64,000 nucleotides of DNA, from NCBI RefSeq assembly GCF_035594125.1, contig NC_087163.1, positions 11,256,001 to 11,320,000 of the forward strand. The letters run 5' to 3'. This document shows positions 26,896-45,179 of this stretch, one piece after another; the first letter of the stretch is position 1, and the number at the start of each line of letters is the position of its first letter. Below the pieces are notes generated by a model, which was not told the DNA's origin, did not search any database, and was given only the letters and a program-made list of their open reading frames with translations. The DNA is from Scylla paramamosain. Taxonomy: Eukaryota > Arthropoda > Malacostraca > Decapoda > Portunidae. The translations under genes and the position numbers were made by a program.

Positions 26896-29800
26896 AACAC
26901 CCTCAATGAAGAAACAAAATAATATTATTAAAAATAAGTATTTCGATTGTTTTGAGGTTGTTACGTACAAAAAAAAAAAAAAAAAAACGCCAAAATGCAT
27001 GTAAACTTCTTTTTTTTTTTTTTTTGGCGAAGGGAAAGGACTTTTTAGAGAAATTTGTATTATGTCTATTTATAAGGTTCTTAGGTACAAAAACGCTTAA
27101 ATGCATGAACGATATTCTATATGGAGAAAAGGAGTAACATAAAAACACTTGTATTTTGAGTGTTTAACATTGTTAAGTAACAAAATGTCAAAATGCATGT
27201 CAGGCACCCTATATGGGGAAAGAAAACGAGATTTCAAGAAACGTCTTGTTAGAGTGTTTATGAGCGTCCTAGGCACTAAAAGGATATATAGGGTGGAAAG
27301 CACCCTTTATGGGAATAGACCCTTTAAGGGGGTCTCCTTCAGTGTTTTTGAGCTACTTAAGTGCCAAACCGCTGAAACGCTTGCAAAAAGCCCTTTATGG
27401 AGAAAAAGTATAATTTTACCGAAAACATATTTTCATTTTTTTTTTTTTCAGCTAGTTTAGCAGAAAACAAACGTTTATTATGAGAGTTTCTTAGTTTCTA
27501 TGGTACCAAAACGCTAAACGCCTGAATAGCACTCTATATGCAGAAAGAAAATAACATTACCAAATGCGTTTTTGATATTCTTAGTTACCAAACTATTATC
27601 AAAAACATGAATTTTGAGTGTATTTCACATTGTTAGGTACCAAAAACGACAAAATGCATGCAAACCACCCTATATGTGGAAAGGAAACAAAACGTCCAAA
27701 AACGTGTATTTTCACTTTTTATGAGCGTGCTAGGCTTGTAAATGATAAGGAAAAAAGCATGGAAAACACTCTACATGGGAAAACAAAATAATATTACCAA
27801 AAATGTCTCTTTTCAATGTTTCAAACCTTCTTATGTACCAAAATGCTGAAAAAAAAACATACAAAAACAACCTTTATGGACAAACAATATAACTTTACCA
27901 AAAGAGTGCATTTTGAATGTGTTTGAGATTGTTACGCAGAAAATGAGAAAATGCATGCAAACCACTCTATATCGGGAAAGGAAAAGACATTACAAAAAAC
28001 GTGCATTATAAGAGTTTTTGAGTTTCTAAGGTACCAAAATGCTAAAACACATGAATAGCACTCTACATTGAGAAACAGAACAACATTACCAGAAGGTGCA
28101 TTTTGAGTTTTTTTTTTTCACATTATTAGGTACCAAAACACCAAAATGCTTGGAAAGCCCACCATATGATGAAAAGCTAAGACGCATGCAAAAACATCCT
28201 TTTATGGAGAAACAGAGTAACATTATCAAAAAACAACTATTTTCAGTGTTTTTGAGCTTGTTACGTACAAAAATGCCAAAATGCATCCAAGGTACCTTAT
28301 ATGGGAAAACAAGACATTACGAAAAACGTGTATCATGGGTGTTTTTTTAGCTAATTACGTACCAAAGCAATAAAATGTATCAATATCATAACCATAAACA
28401 TGTATCTTAACTGTATTTCACAGTTAGGTATCAAAACGCCAAAATGCATGCAAAGCACTCTATATGGGTAAAGGAAACGAAATTTCGATAAACGTGTCTT
28501 TAGAATGTTTATGAACGTTGTAGACACCAAAACGATAAAAAGCATAGAAACACCGTATATGGTAAAAGAAAACAGTATTAGCAAAAACATCTCTTTCCAT
28601 CGTTTTTAAGCTAGTTATGTACCAAAACGCTAACAAACATGTAAAAACCCTTTGTTGAGAAACAGTATAACTACCAAAAAACGTGTATTTTGATTGTTTT
28701 TTAATTTGTTGCATAGAAAAATGAATGGAAAAGCATTTTTATAGAGACGAAAAGACAATCCAAGAATCGAATTTTTTTGCGTGTTTTTATGCATACTAGG
28801 CACCAAAACGCTGAAAAGCCTATATGAGAAAAAAAAAAAAAAACATTACCAAAAATGTGTCTTTTGACCGATTTTCAGTTTCTTACCTACCAAAACGCAT
28901 AAATGCATTTAAAAGGACCCTTTATCGAGAAACAGAATAACGTTATCAAAAACAAGTATTTTTTTGTGTATTTTAGTTTGTTATGTACAAAAATAGCAAA
29001 ATGGATCCAAAATGAAGATATGGGAAAACGAAATTACATTACAGGAGATGTGTATTTTGAGCTTCATAGATACTAAAATATTACAACGAATGAATAGCAC
29101 GCTATATCGAGAAACAGAACAACATTACCAAAAACATGTATTTGGGTGTTTTTCCAATTATTATGTACCAAAACGACAAAATGCATAGAAAAACCCATCA
29201 TATGGAAAAGAAAACTGTCTTTGGTGTGTTTTTGAGATACTTACGTACCAAAACACTAAAATGCATTCAATAACACCCTTTTATGGAGAAACAGAACAAC
29301 ATTACCTAAAAGAACTAATTTGAGTGTTTTTGACCTTTTTACGTACAAAAAAAAAAATAACGCAAAAATGCATGCAAAGTACCTTATACTGCAAAACGAA
29401 AAGACATTACGAAAAAAAAACTGTATTATGGGCGTTTTTTATCTTTTTAGGTATCAAATTGATCAAAAGCGTCAATAGCAATTTAAATGGAGAAACCTGA
29501 TAAGAAAAATAAATAAATAAATAAATAATAACGTTTTTATCTTTTTTTTTTTTGTATTGCACAAACATCAAAACACCAAAATGCATGCAAAGCACTCTAT
29601 ATGACGAAAGGAAACGATATTTACAGAAACATGTCTTTTGAGTGTTTATAAGCGATATAGGCACCAAAACGATAAAAAAATGGAAAGCACCGTATATATA
29701 CGAGAAGTAAACAATATTACCAAAAACATCTCTTTTCATTGTTTTAGAGTTACTTATGTACCAAAACGCTGAAAAGCATGCAAAAATCCCTTAATGGGGA

Positions 29801-30589
29801 AACAGTATTTTACGGAAAAACGTATTTTGAGTGTTTTTCAGATTGTTACGTAGAAAAATTTATAAAATGCATGCAAAGTACTCAACATAAGGAAACTAAA
29901 AGGCAATACGAAGAATATGCATTATGAGAGTTTTTCAGCTAAAAAAAAAAATAAAATAAAAAAAAATAAAACGAATAAATATCACAGGATATGGAGAAAC
30001 GGAATAAAATAAACAAAAACGTATATCTTGAGTGTTTTCGCATTAGGTACCAAGACGCCAAAATGCATCCAGTCTCCGATATTGGGAAAAAAAAACGAAA
30101 TTAACAGATATGTGTCTTTTGCGTGTTTTTGAGCATGGAAGTCACCCTATATGATTGTACAAAACAACATTACGAAAAACGCATCTTTTGAATGTTTTTT
30201 ATTTTTTTAACTTCTTACATACCAAAATTCCAAAACTCAAGGAAAACGCACTTTATAGAGAAACAGAATAACATTACCAAAAACAAGTATTTAGAGAGTT
30301 TTCAGCTTGTTACGTAGAAAATTGCCCCAAATGCATGCAAAAAAAAAAAAAAAACTATATGGTGAAAAAAAAGCCATTATAATTATTAGTGTTCTTCAGC
30401 ATCTCAGTTACAGAAAGGAGAAAACGCGTTGATACCACTCTATATTTAGAAAAGAACATTACCACAAAAAAAAAAAAATAGTTTTTCACATTGTTTGATA
30501 CCAATATGCCAAAATGCATAGCAAAAAGCCCCTTATATGTAGAAACGAAACGACACTCTGAGAAACCTATCTTAACAACTTATCTTAAC

Positions 30590-33500
30590 TTATATAACAA
30601 GTATTTTGAGTGTTGTTGAGCATGTTATATAGAAAAACAGCAAAAATGCACGCAAAATAACCCATATAAAGAGCAAAAAGAACATTACCAGAGACGTGTA
30701 TTATTAGAGTTTTGAGCTGCTTAGGCACCAAAACCATAAAAGGGATAAATAGCACTTTATATGAAGGAACAGAGCAACATTACCAAAAACGTGTACAGTG
30801 AGTGTATTTCGAATTATTAAGTACCGAAACGGCAAAATGCATGCAATAAAGCCTACATGAGGAAAGGAATCAAGTTTTCTAGAAACATGTCTTTTGAATG
30901 TTTTGAACGTGTTAAGCAACATAACGTTAAAAAAAAAAAAATATGAAATTATACCTATATGGGAAAAGAAAAATAAATTACAAAAAAAAAATGTCTTTTA
31001 AACGTTTTTGAGCTTCTTACATACTAAATCACTTAAACACATGCAAAACAACCTTCTTGTAGAAACAGAATAATATTGCAAAACATAAGTATTTATAGCA
31101 TTTAAATGCATACAAAAATATCCTATATGAGTAATGGAAAGAACATTAGCAGAGACGTGTATTATAAGCTTTACTAAAAGTCTAAAATATATTTCATATG
31201 GAAAACCAGAATATTAATAAAAATCTGTATTTTGATTGTTTTTACATTGTTAGTTACCAAACACGTGAAAATGCATACAAAGCCTCCAATATGAGGAAGC
31301 GTAACAACATTACTAGAAACATGTCTTTTCAGTGTTTTGAACGTGTACGACACCAAAACGCTAAAAAGCATGGAATTCACCTTGTATACCAATACAAAAC
31401 AAAATTACGAAAAACGTGTCCTTTGGGTGTTTTCGATCTTCTTACATACCAAAACAATAAAACGCATGCAAAACACACTTTATGGAGAAATATAACAATA
31501 TTTTTCATCTTGTTACGCACAAAAACATCAAAAGCATGGAAAGTATCTTATATGAGGAAACGAAAAGGCATTGCGAGAAACATGTATTTATGTATGTTTT
31601 TCTGCATCTTAGGTACAAAAACTTGGAAAATGGCGTTTCCACAAACGTGACTTTTGAGTTTTTATAAGGGTATTATCCAGAAAAACGCAAAAAAATATAT
31701 ATATTACGCATTCTATATACGAAGATAAAACATTATGAAAACGTATCTTTTGAGTGTTTTAAACTATTTACGTAACAAAACGTTAAAACGCATACAAAAC
31801 ACTGGTTATGAAAAAAAATATATATATATTTTCATTGTTTTTAAGCTTGTTACGTACAAAAACATCAAAAGGCATGGAAAGTACCTTATATGACGAAACG
31901 AAAAGACATTACGAGGAAAGTGTATTATGCGTGTTTTTTTTAACATATTAGGTAAAAAAAAAAAAAAAAACTCGGAAGCGCTAGAATATAAATCTATATG
32001 AAGAAACAGAACAACATACCAAAAACGTGTATTTTTAATGTGTTTCGTATTCTTATGTACTAAAACGGCAAAATGTACGTAAATCACCCTATATTGGTAA
32101 AATAAACAAGACTTTTAGAAATGTGTCTTTTGAGTTTTTATGAGCGTGTTAAGCACTAAAAAAATTGATAAGCAAGGGTAGCACTCTATGTAAAACAGCA
32201 TAAACAACATTACCAAAAACGTTTTTTTTCAGCGTTTTTTAAACTACGTTCGAAAACTCTAAAACGCCTCAAAGAACCACGCTTTATTCAGAAACAAAAT
32301 AACATTACCAAACATAAGTATTTTGATTGTTTTGAGCTTGATACGTATAAAAAGGCTAAAATCCGTGCACAGTACCCTATATGAGGAAACGAAAAGACAT
32401 TAAAAGAAACCTGTATTATTAGTGTTTTTGAGCTTCTTAAGTACGAAAACACTGAAACGTATAAATAACACTCTATATGAAAAAACAGAACAACATTACC
32501 AAAAAAAATGTAACTTAAGGGTATTCCACATTGTTAAGTACCAAAACGCAAAAAAACAAGCAAATCACCTTGTACGTGGAAAGGAGGGGAGATTTCCAGG
32601 AACGTGTCTTATGAGTGTTGATGAGAGTACTAGGCACCAAAACACTAAAAAGCATGAAAATCATCGTATGTGGGAAAATAAAATAACTACCAAAAACGTT
32701 TATTTTCAGTGTTTTTGAGCTGTTTGCGTATTAAAACGCTAAAATGCATGCAAAACACCTTTTATGGAGAAACAGAAAAAACATTACCGAAAACAAGTAT
32801 TTTGAGTATTTCGGATCTTAATATGTAGAAAAACGCCAAAATGAATGGAAAGTACCCTGTATGGAGAAACGAAAAGACATTACGAGAAATATGTATCAAA
32901 ATTGTTTTTGAGCTTATTAGGTATGAAAGCGCTGAAATGCATAAATAATTATCTATATAGAAAAACAACATTCTCAAGAAAACGCGTATTTTAAATGTAC
33001 CAAAACGACAAAATGCATGCAAAGCCCTTATGTGGGAAAATGAAGCGTCATTAAAAGAAACCTGTCTTTTGAGTGTTTTTGAAAGTCATAGGCACAAAAA
33101 GCCCTAAAAAGCCTGAAATTTACTCTATATGGCGATACAAACCTAACGATAAAAAGTACGAATACGAAGATACGAAAAATGTGTCTTTTCAATTTTCTGA
33201 ACTTTATAAGTACCAAAGCGCTAAAAAAGCCTGCAAAACATACTTTATGGAAAAAACGGAATAGCATTATTATAAAAAAAAAAAAAATATATATATATAT
33301 AGTGTTCTTTGTGCTTATTACGTAAAAAACGTCAAAATGGATGCAAAGTAACCTATATGGTGAAACGGAAAGACTTTACGAGAAACATGTATTTCTCGCA
33401 TGAGTGTTTTTTTTCTTTAAGTTTCTTAGGTAACAAAACACTATAAGCCATGAATAGCATTCTATATTGAAAAAAAAAAAAAATAATAATACAGACCTTT

Positions 33501-35653
33501 ACCAGAAACGTGTATTTTTAGTGTATTTTATATCGTTAGGTAACAAATCGTCGAAAAAGCATGCAAAGCATCATCAATAAGGAAAGAAAACTAGATTTCA
33601 AGAATTGTGTCTTTTGAGTGTCTATGAAGAAAAAGCACTCTCTATGGGGGGGAAAAAAAAAAGTGACTTTTGAGTGTTTTCAACTACTTACATACGAAAA
33701 CGCTAAAACGCATGCAAAACACGATATACGGAGTAACACAATAATATTAGCAAATAAAAATATTTTGAATGTTTTCAGCTTGTTACGTACAAAAACTTAC
33801 AATAACGTACTCCTATATGAGGAAACGAAAAGACCACGAGAAACGTGCATTTTGACCGTTTTTGAAGTTCTTATGTATTGAAACATGAAAACGCATGAAT
33901 AGCACTGTATATGAAAAAAGAAAAACATTACCAAATTTTAAGCGTATTTCACATTGTTAGATATGAAAATGCCAAAAATGGATGCAACGCATCATATATG
34001 GGGTAAGGAAACGAGGTTTCCAAAAAAAAAAAATAAAATGTCTTTTGAGTGTTTATGAGAGTGTTCAACACCAAAACGAAAAAGAGCATGAAAACACCCT
34101 ATATGGGAAAAAAAAAAAGATTATGTTGAGTATTTTTGAACGTCTTTCGTACCAAAAAGCTAGAACACATGTAAAAGAAACTTTATGGAAAAACCGAATA
34201 ATTTGGCGAAAAACAAGTATTTTCAGTGTTTTTGAGATTCTTACGATGATAAACGCCAAAATGCATAAAAAATACCCTAGATGGTGCAACGAAAACACAT
34301 TACGAGAAACGTGTATTATGATTGTTTTAGAACTTTTTTGGTATCAAAAGGCTAAAACGCATAAATAAATAACTATAACTATAAGTAGAAACAGAACGGT
34401 ATGACCAAAATGTGTATTTTTTGTGTTTTTCATATTTTTATGTACCAAAACGCAAAAAGTCTCCTATGTGGTTCAACAATACGGCTTTACCAGAAACATG
34501 TCTTTTGTTTTTTGAGCCTATTACGCAGCAAAACAATATATGGGAATACAAGATAACATTACAAAAAAAACGCGTATTTTCAGTGCTGTTCAACTTCATA
34601 TGTACCAAAACGATATAACGCATGGAAAACACACTTTATGCAAAAAAAAAAAAAAAGAATAAAATTACTTTTTTCGAGTGTTTTTGAAGTTGTTACGTAG
34701 AAAAAAAACGGGAAAAAGCATGTAAATTACTCTATATAGGGAAACGAAAAGCCATTACCAAAAACATGTAGGTATTATAAATGTTTTTTGAGCTTTTATG
34801 GTACCAAAACCCGAAAATTCGTTAATATCACTCTATTGCAAGAAACAAAACAATATTACGAAAAAGATGTAATTTCAATGTTTTTCACATTGGAAGGTAG
34901 CATGCATGCATGTAAAGCAACCTATATCTGTAAGAGAAACGCACTTTCCAGAAACGAGTCTTTTGAGTGCGTGCGTGTTAGGCTCCTATATAGCAAAACA
35001 AAATAACTTTATAAAAAACGTGTCTTTTATGTGCTTCTGAGCTACTTACGTATCAGAACGCTAAAACGCATGCAAAAACACCTTCATGGTGAATCAAAAT
35101 AACATAACCATTTTGTGTGTTCTTGAACTTAAGTATAAAAACGCCAAAATGCATGCAAAGTACACTATATGGAGAAATCAAAAGACATTACGGTAGACGT
35201 GTATTTGAGTGTTTTTGAGCTTCTTACGTACCAAAACGCTAAAACACATGAATAGCAATATATATGGAAAAACAGAACAACTTCACCAAAAACGTATTTT
35301 TAGAGTGTGTTTCACAGTGTTAGGTACCAAAACGTCAAAATGCTTGGAAACTACCCTATATGATGAAACAACGATATTATCAGAAAGTGAGTTTTTAAGA
35401 TTCTTAGGTACCGAAATGCTAAAACGTGTGATTACCATTCAATATGGAGAAACATTACGAAAGAAGTGTATTTTCACTTTTTTTTTGTTTTGTTTTGTTA
35501 GGTACCAAAACGACAAAATGCATGGAAAGCACTCTTTGTGGGGAAATGATATGGCATTACCAGAAAAGTGTGCAACCTATTCGGGAATACAAATGAACAT
35601 TAACAAAATTGTGTTTTTTGTGTGTTTTCAAGCTTCTTTCATAGCTAGATGTT
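30590..35653 (+). repeat. Right arm of inverted duplication with 15,420-21,000
   Basis: Inverted partner of S4. Diagnostic shared sequences include the CGTAT/ATACG-rich tract (about 33,150-33,190), AAAACACTAAAAAGCATG with GAAAATCATCGTATGTGGG (about 32,640-32,672), and AAGCTTCTTTCATAGCTAG (about 35,630-35,648). The match stops exactly where block S6 begins, so the arm end and the orientation switch are the same breakpoint. Confidence 0.85.
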
Positions 35654-38580
<2,927 letters not shown>

Positions 38581-39635
38581 GTAGCTCAAAACACTGAAAT
38601 GAGACGTTTTTGGTAATGTTTTGTTTTCAAGTATAGGGTGCTTTCCATACTTTTTAGCTTTTTCGTGGCTAGCACGCTCATAAACACTTAAACAACACGT
38701 TTTTTTTTAAATCTCGTTCCCTTCTCCATATAGGTTTCGGTACATGTGTTTTGGTACCTAAAAGTCTCAAAAACTCTCATAATGCACTTTTCTCGGAATG
38801 TCTTTTCGTTTCCCCATATACTCGTATTTTCGTAGTTTTCATGCGTTTAGTTGTTTTTCTGTGTAAGATGGTCAAAAACACTCAAAATACTTTTTTTTTG
38901 TAAATTTTATTGTTTCTAAAAAAAAAAAAGTGTTTTCCATGAGTTTTGGCGCTTTGATTTGTATGTAGCTTAGAAACACCGAGAAAAGGCTTTTTATGTT
39001 TTGTTTTCACATATGTGGTGCTTTCCACTTTTTTTTTCTAATGCATAACATGCTCATACACTCACAATATACGTTTCTAAAAAATATTCCCCATATAGAG
39101 TATTTTTCGTGCATTTTGATGTTTTAGTACCAAACAATGTGAGATACACTCAATATACACGATTTGGCAATGTTCTGTTTCTCCATACAGAATGCTATTC
39201 ACGCGCTTTTAAATTTTGACACCTAAGAAGCTCAAAAACACTCATAATGTCCTTTAGTTTTTCATTATAGGGTACTTTTCATGCATTTTGGCGTTTTTGT
39301 ATGTAACAAGCTCAAACACATTCAAATTACTTGTTTTGTTAATGTTATTGTGTGTCTGTAAAAGGGATGTTTTTGCAAGCGTTTGTTACGTAAGTAGCTA
39401 AAACGCACTCAAAAAACACATTTTTCGTAATGTTGTTTCCTTTTCGTCATATAGGGTGTTTCCTTTACTTTTTAGGGTTTTGGTATCTAAGGCGCTTATA
39501 TCAATTCAAAAGATAGGTTTATAGATATATCGTTTATTTACTTTTTTTTTTCTCCTGATAGAGTGCTTTCCATCCAGTTTTGCGTTATGGCACCTTACAA
39601 AGTGAAATACATTCAAAATACACGTTTTAGGTTTG

Positions 39636-39801
<166 letters not shown>

Positions 39802-40517
39802 CTATTAATGCGTTTTACCTTTGGGTACCTATTAAGATGAAAAACATTCATAATACACGTTTCTAGTACTGCCTTCTTATGTCATGAATGCATTTTGGCG
39901 TTTTTGTACGTAACAATATAAAATAAATACTCAAATTACTTATTTTATAGGTAATGTAATGTTTCTCCATATAGCTTCCTATTGATGTGTTTTAGCGTTT
40001 TTGGAATCTCAAAAACACGTTTCTCTTAGTGTCTTTTCATTTCCGATTACTTTCCATGTATCATAGTATTTTTCTCCGCAACAAGCTCAAAAAATTCACG
40101 TTTTGGTAGTTGTACTGCTTCCCTATAAAGCGTGTTTTCCCTGCGTTTTAGCGTTTTGGTACGTAAATTGCTTAAAAACATTTAAAAGAGACGTTTTTGG
40201 TAATGTTGTATGATTTTCCCATATAAGTTATTAAAATGTCCTTTTCTTTCCATATATACGGTGCTCTTAGTAATTTTTTTTTTCGTATTTAATAATAACA
40301 AATACGCTGAAAATACACATTTTTGGTGATGTTGTTCTCTTTCTCCATATAAAGAACTGTTCATGCGTTTTAGCGTTTTGGTACTTAGGAAACTCAAAAA
40401 CACTCATAATAAACCTTTATCGTAATGTCTTTTCGTTTCCATGTATATGTCATTTTTCATGTATTTTGGCGTTTTTATACGTAACAGTTTCAAAAACATT
40501 CAAAATACTTGTTTTTT

Positions 40518-43318
40518 ATTATCTAAAGATCTGAAAAAAAAAACACATAATACACGTTTCTTGTAATGTCTTTTCCTTTCTCCATATAGGGTGGTAATGT
40601 TATTCTGTTCCTGTATATAAATTGCTATTCATGCGTATTAGTGTTTTGGTACTTAAGCTCAGAAACACGTTTCTTGTAATATCTTTTCATTTCCGGAATA
40701 TGGTACTTTCCATGAATTTTTGCATTTTTGTACGTAACAAGCACAAAACATTGAAAATACACACTTTTGATGATATTATTTTGTTTCTCCACGAACGGAG
40801 TTTCGCATGCCTTTTAACGTTTTGGTACGTAAAACACGAAACACTCGAAAGACACATTTTTCGTAACGTTTTGTATTCCAATGTTTTATATGTATTTTAT
40901 CGTTTTTGTGCCTAAGACTTTCAAAAACTCTGAAAAGACACTGATGTGATAATGTCTATTCGTTTCATATATGAAGTTCTTTACATACATTTTTTGCTTT
41001 CGGTATCAAACATTGTGAAAAATAATCAAAACAAACGTTTTTGTTGGTAATACTTTTAAGTTTCTGCATATAGAGTGTTATTCACGCGTTTTAGCATTTT
41101 GTTACCTAAGAAGGTTAAAAAAAAAAATAAATAAATAAAAAAGTTACAATACATGTTTCTGTTGATAAGATTTGTTTCACGATATGAAGTACTTTGCATA
41201 TTGTTTTCCCGTTTTTTTTGTTGTTGTTGTTGCTAACAAGCTTAAAAACACTGAAAATACACATTTTTGGTAATGTTATACTGTTTCTCCACAAAGGATG
41301 TTTTCCATGCGTCTTAGCAATAAGGTACATAAAGATCAAAAACACTCAAAAGACACGCTTTTGTAATGTGTTTTTGTGTTCCAGTATAGAGTGCTTTCCA
41401 TGCATTTTATTGTTTTGGTGCGTAACAGACTAAAAAACACCCAAAGACATTTTACTGGTAATGCCGTTTCTTTTTTCCCATATAGAGTACTTTGCATGCA
41501 TTTTGGCGCTTTGGGACCTAATATTATGAAAAATACTCAAAATAAACATTTTTTAGTATTTTTTTTTCCTCCATATAGCTAGATATTGACGCATTATAGA
41601 GATTTGGTAATTAAGAAGCTCAAAACACAATATACCTTTCTGGTAATATCCTTTCGTTTACCCAGATAGTGTGCTTTCCATGAATTTGGGGTTTGGTACG
41701 TAATATTAAAAAAAAAATCAAAATAGACATTTTTAGTAATGTTGTTCTGTTTCTCCATGTAAAGTGCTCTTGAAGAGTTTTAACGTTTTTGTACCTAAGA
41801 AGCTCAGAAACACTTGTAATATCCTTGTAATATCGTAATATCGTTTCGTACGTAAAAACCTGAAACACTGAAAAATATACGTTTTTGGTAATGTTATTCA
41901 ATTTCTTCATAAATGGTGCTTGCATAGATTTTTGCGTTTTCGTACGTAAGAAGCTCAAAAACACTCAAAAACACGTTTTTTTTTTAAGACACTCAAAAGA
42001 CATGTTTTTTGGTTATTTCTATATTTTTTACGGTTTTGGTGTCTAAAACGATGAAGAACAGTAAAATAGCAAGTTTCTGGCAATATCCTTTCGTTTCCTC
42101 ATTGAAAGTTCTTTGCATGAATTCTGAAGTTTTGTTACCTATATGAAAAACATAAATAAAAAAAAAACATTTTTTTGATAGTATTGCTCTATTTCTACAT
42201 AACAGAGTGTTATTCGCGCAGTTTAATGTTTTTTTTTTTACCTATGGTAACAAATTCATAATAAACTTTTCTGGTAATTACATTTTGTTTCACTATATCG
42301 GTATCTTGCATGCATTTTCACATTTTTGTACCTAACAAGCTCAAAATTACTCAAAATACACATTGTCAGTAATGTTATTCTGTTTGTCCACATAGGGTGT
42401 TTTCCATGTCCTAAGAAGCTCAAAACAATGAAATAAGACGTTTGTGGAAGTATCGTTTAATTTCACATTTTTTTTTTTTTTAGCGTTTAGGTACCTAACA
42501 CTCTCAAAAGTACTTCAAATACTCATTTCTGTTGGTGTCGTTTTGTTTCCCAATATAGGGTGTTTTTCTGCATCTTTAAGTTTTCGTGCCTAATATTATG
42601 AAAAACACTCAAAATACATGTTTTCCGTATCTTTTTTTTTTCTACATATAGACTGGTAGACACCCATTTTTTTTTCGTTTTGGTACCTAAGAAGCTCAAA
42701 AACAATTATTATACACGTCTCATAATATCCTTTCGTTTCCTCATATAGATTGGTTTGCATGCGTTTTCGCGTTTTAATACACGTTTTTGGTAATTTTGTT
42801 CTGTTCAAATGGTGTGCCTTGCATTTGGCGTTTTGTTACCTAACAATGTGAAAAACACTTAAAACACACGGTTTTGGTATTATTGTTTTCTTTCTCCATA
42901 TATAGTGCTGTTCACTTGCTTGTTTTAGCGTTTTGTTACCTAAGAAGCTCAAAAAAATCATTATACACGTTTCTGGTAAAATCGTTTCGTTTCCTATCAT
43001 AGGGTACTTTGCATGGATTTCGGCGTTTTTATACGTAAGAAGTAGAAAAAAACAACATTAAAATTAACAATTTTGATAATGTTATATTATGTTTGTCCAT
43101 GAAGGGTATTTTGCATGCATTTGAGTATTTTACTATGAAAGAAGCTTTAAAACACACACTCACACACACACACACACACAAAAAAAAAAAACACGTTTTT
43201 GTTAATAATTTTTATTCCTAAATAGGTTCCACACTTTTCTGGTAACGCCATTTCATTTCCCACCTAGAATGCTTTGCATGCATTTTGTAGTTTTGTTACC
43301 TAACAAAATAAAAAAAAA
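40518..43318 (-). repeat. Left arm of tight palindrome with 45,180-47,955
   Basis: The outer limit is sharp: ATTATCTAAAGATCTG starts here and its complement ends at 47,954; beyond it the sequences differ. The inner limit is at GTAGTTTTGTTACC near 43,300, with its partner at about 45,185. Roughly 41,338-41,465 reads as identical to the reverse complement of about 47,015-47,130 for over 100 bases. Both arms share an odd internal deletion joining CCATATAGGGTG to GTAATGTTATT (about 40,600 and about 47,875). Confidence 0.9.
43151..43191. repeat. (CA)n plus A-run
   Basis: About 15 CA units with one T interruption, then an A11 run. The direct paralog at about 15,448 has only ACACACAAAAAA, and the inverted paralog at about 45,315-45,335 has TGTGTGTATGGGAGTGTGTG. 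All three copies carry a CA seed but expanded differently. Confidence 0.93.
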
Positions 43319-45179
43319 CAGTGAAAATACACGTTTTTGGTAATGTTGTTTTCTTTTTTCATATTGAATGGTATTCATACGTTTAAGCATTTCGGTACCT
43401 AAGAATCTTAAAAACACTTATAATATACGTTTCTGATAATATCGTTTTGTTTCATGATATAGGATAATTTCCAAGCATTTTGGTACCCAAAAAGCTCAAA
43501 AACACTCGTAATACATGTTTTTCGTTTCTCCATATAAGGTTATCTTTATGTACTTTTGCGTTTTTCTTTGTAACAAGGTCAAAAACTCTCAAAAACACTT
43601 GATTTTGGTAAAATTATTTTGTTTGTTTTTTCCATTAAGGGTGTTTTTAATGCGTTTTAGAGTTTTTTTTACGTAAGAAGCTGAAAAACACTCAAAAGAC
43701 ATGTTTTGGATAATATTGTTTTTCATAACCACATTGAGTGCTTTCCGTGCTTTTTAACGTTTTCGTGCGTATTATGCACAAATACACTCAAGAGAGACGA
43801 TTCTAGCAATTGTTTTGTTTCCCCGTATAAGGGGGGCTTTCCATGCATTTTGGCGCTTTGCTATCTAAAAATGTGAAAACACTAAAATATAATATTTTTG
43901 GCAAAGTTTTTTTTTTGTTTCACCATATCAAAAACATAATACATGTTTATCGAAATGCCTTTTCGTTTCCCCATATAACGTATATTATATACGTAATAAG
44001 TAAAAAAAAAAAAAAATTTTCATAATGTTATTCTCTCTCTTCATAAAAGGTGTTTTGCACGCGTTTCAGTGTTTTGGTACGTATGAAATAAAAGAACACT
44101 AATATAAACACATTTTTTCGAGTTGTTGTTTAGTATTCCCATATAGGGTGATCTCCATGCTATATAGTGTTTGGTGTCTATCAAGCTTAAAAACGCTTAA
44201 GAGAAACGTTCCTCGTAATCCAGTTTCGTTTTCCACTATAGGAGGCTTTGCATGTATTTTGGATTTTTTGAAACTAACTGTGAAAAACACTATATATACA
44301 CGATTTTGGTAACTTGTTCTCTTTCTCCATATAGAGTTGTATTCATGCGACAGATAAAACACTGAAAATACTCGTTTTTCGTAATGTTACTGTCTCCATA
44401 CAAGATGTTCTGCATACGTTTTTGCATTTTGTATGTAGCACACAAAAATTCAAAAGACTCGTTTTGTTTTCCCGTATAGGGTGCTTTCCTACTTTTTTTT
44501 TTTTTTAGCGTTTTGTTGCCTTACATGCACAAAAATACTCAAAAGATACGTTTCTTTTAATGTCGTTTTTTTTTTCCCCCATATAGGGCACATTGCATTT
44601 TGGTACTTAACAGTGAAAAAAAAAAACATTCAAAATACACGTTTTTTGGTAATGTTGTTTCTACACATGGAGTGTTATTCATCGCTTTTTTGCTTTTGGG
44701 TACCTAAGAAGCTCAAAAACACCACTAAAACACGTTTTTCGTAATTTTCTTTCGTTTTCCTTTATAGAGTACTTTGCATTCATTTTAGCGTTTATGTACG
44801 TAACAAGCTGAAAAACACTCAAAATAGTTTTTTTTGATAATGTTACTCTGTAACTCAGTAAAGGAAGTTTTACATCCGTTTTAACGTTTTGCTACGTAAG
44901 TACCTCAAAACACTCAAAAGGAACGTTTTTGGTTGTTATTTTGTTATCCCATGTCGGGTGTTTTCGATACATTTTAGCGTTTTGTTGTCAAACATGCACA
45001 ACAACACTCAAAACGTTTCCTGCAATGTTGTTTTATTTCATAATAGAAATTACTTTGCATGTATTTTGGCGTTTTTTTTTTATCTAACGGTCTGAAAAAA
45101 CAGAAAATACAAATTTTTGGTATTGCTATTGTCGTTCCATATGGAGTAATATTCATGTTTGTATATATTCTGTTTTTTA
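43319..45179 (-). repeat. Spacer of the 40.5-48.0 kb palindrome
   Basis: About 1.86 kb of - oriented satellite between two near-identical inverted arms. The first roughly 160 bp follows the direct S4 paralog (matching about 15,600-15,740), so the ancestral sequence continued beyond the arm and the inverted arm was copied or recombined only up to 43,318. A short AT-rich near-palindrome, ACGTATATTATATACGT, lies at about 43,978. Nothing else departs from satellite. Confidence 0.82.

Larger units (their letters stand above)
23549..35653 (+). repeat. HOR satellite block S5, forward orientation (12.1 kb)
   Basis: The switch is abrupt: - oriented satellite ends in CTTTCGCTAGATAAGGTG and + satellite starts at GTTAGGCACCAAAACGC. 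All five monomer types are present in + orientation. The right half, from 30.6 kb, is the inverted partner of S4; the left half (23.5-30.6 kb) has no clear partner that I could find in the window, although 24,170-24,370 resembles 5,140-5,330. It contains a cluster of recent local duplications at 25.7-26.9 kb. There is no gene and no long microsatellite. Confidence 0.92.

Noticed and set aside
31198..31650. 150-codon open frame on the + strand, among the longest in the window
   Set aside because: It is the 32-residue satellite peptide theme read through several monomers. The same theme recurs in dozens of places, with no start context, no conserved domain and frame breaks in paralogs.
43978..43994. 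ACGTATATTATATACGT as a regulatory palindrome
   Set aside because: It lies in a degraded monomer and is built from the usual TATA and ACGTA motifs; chance is sufficient.
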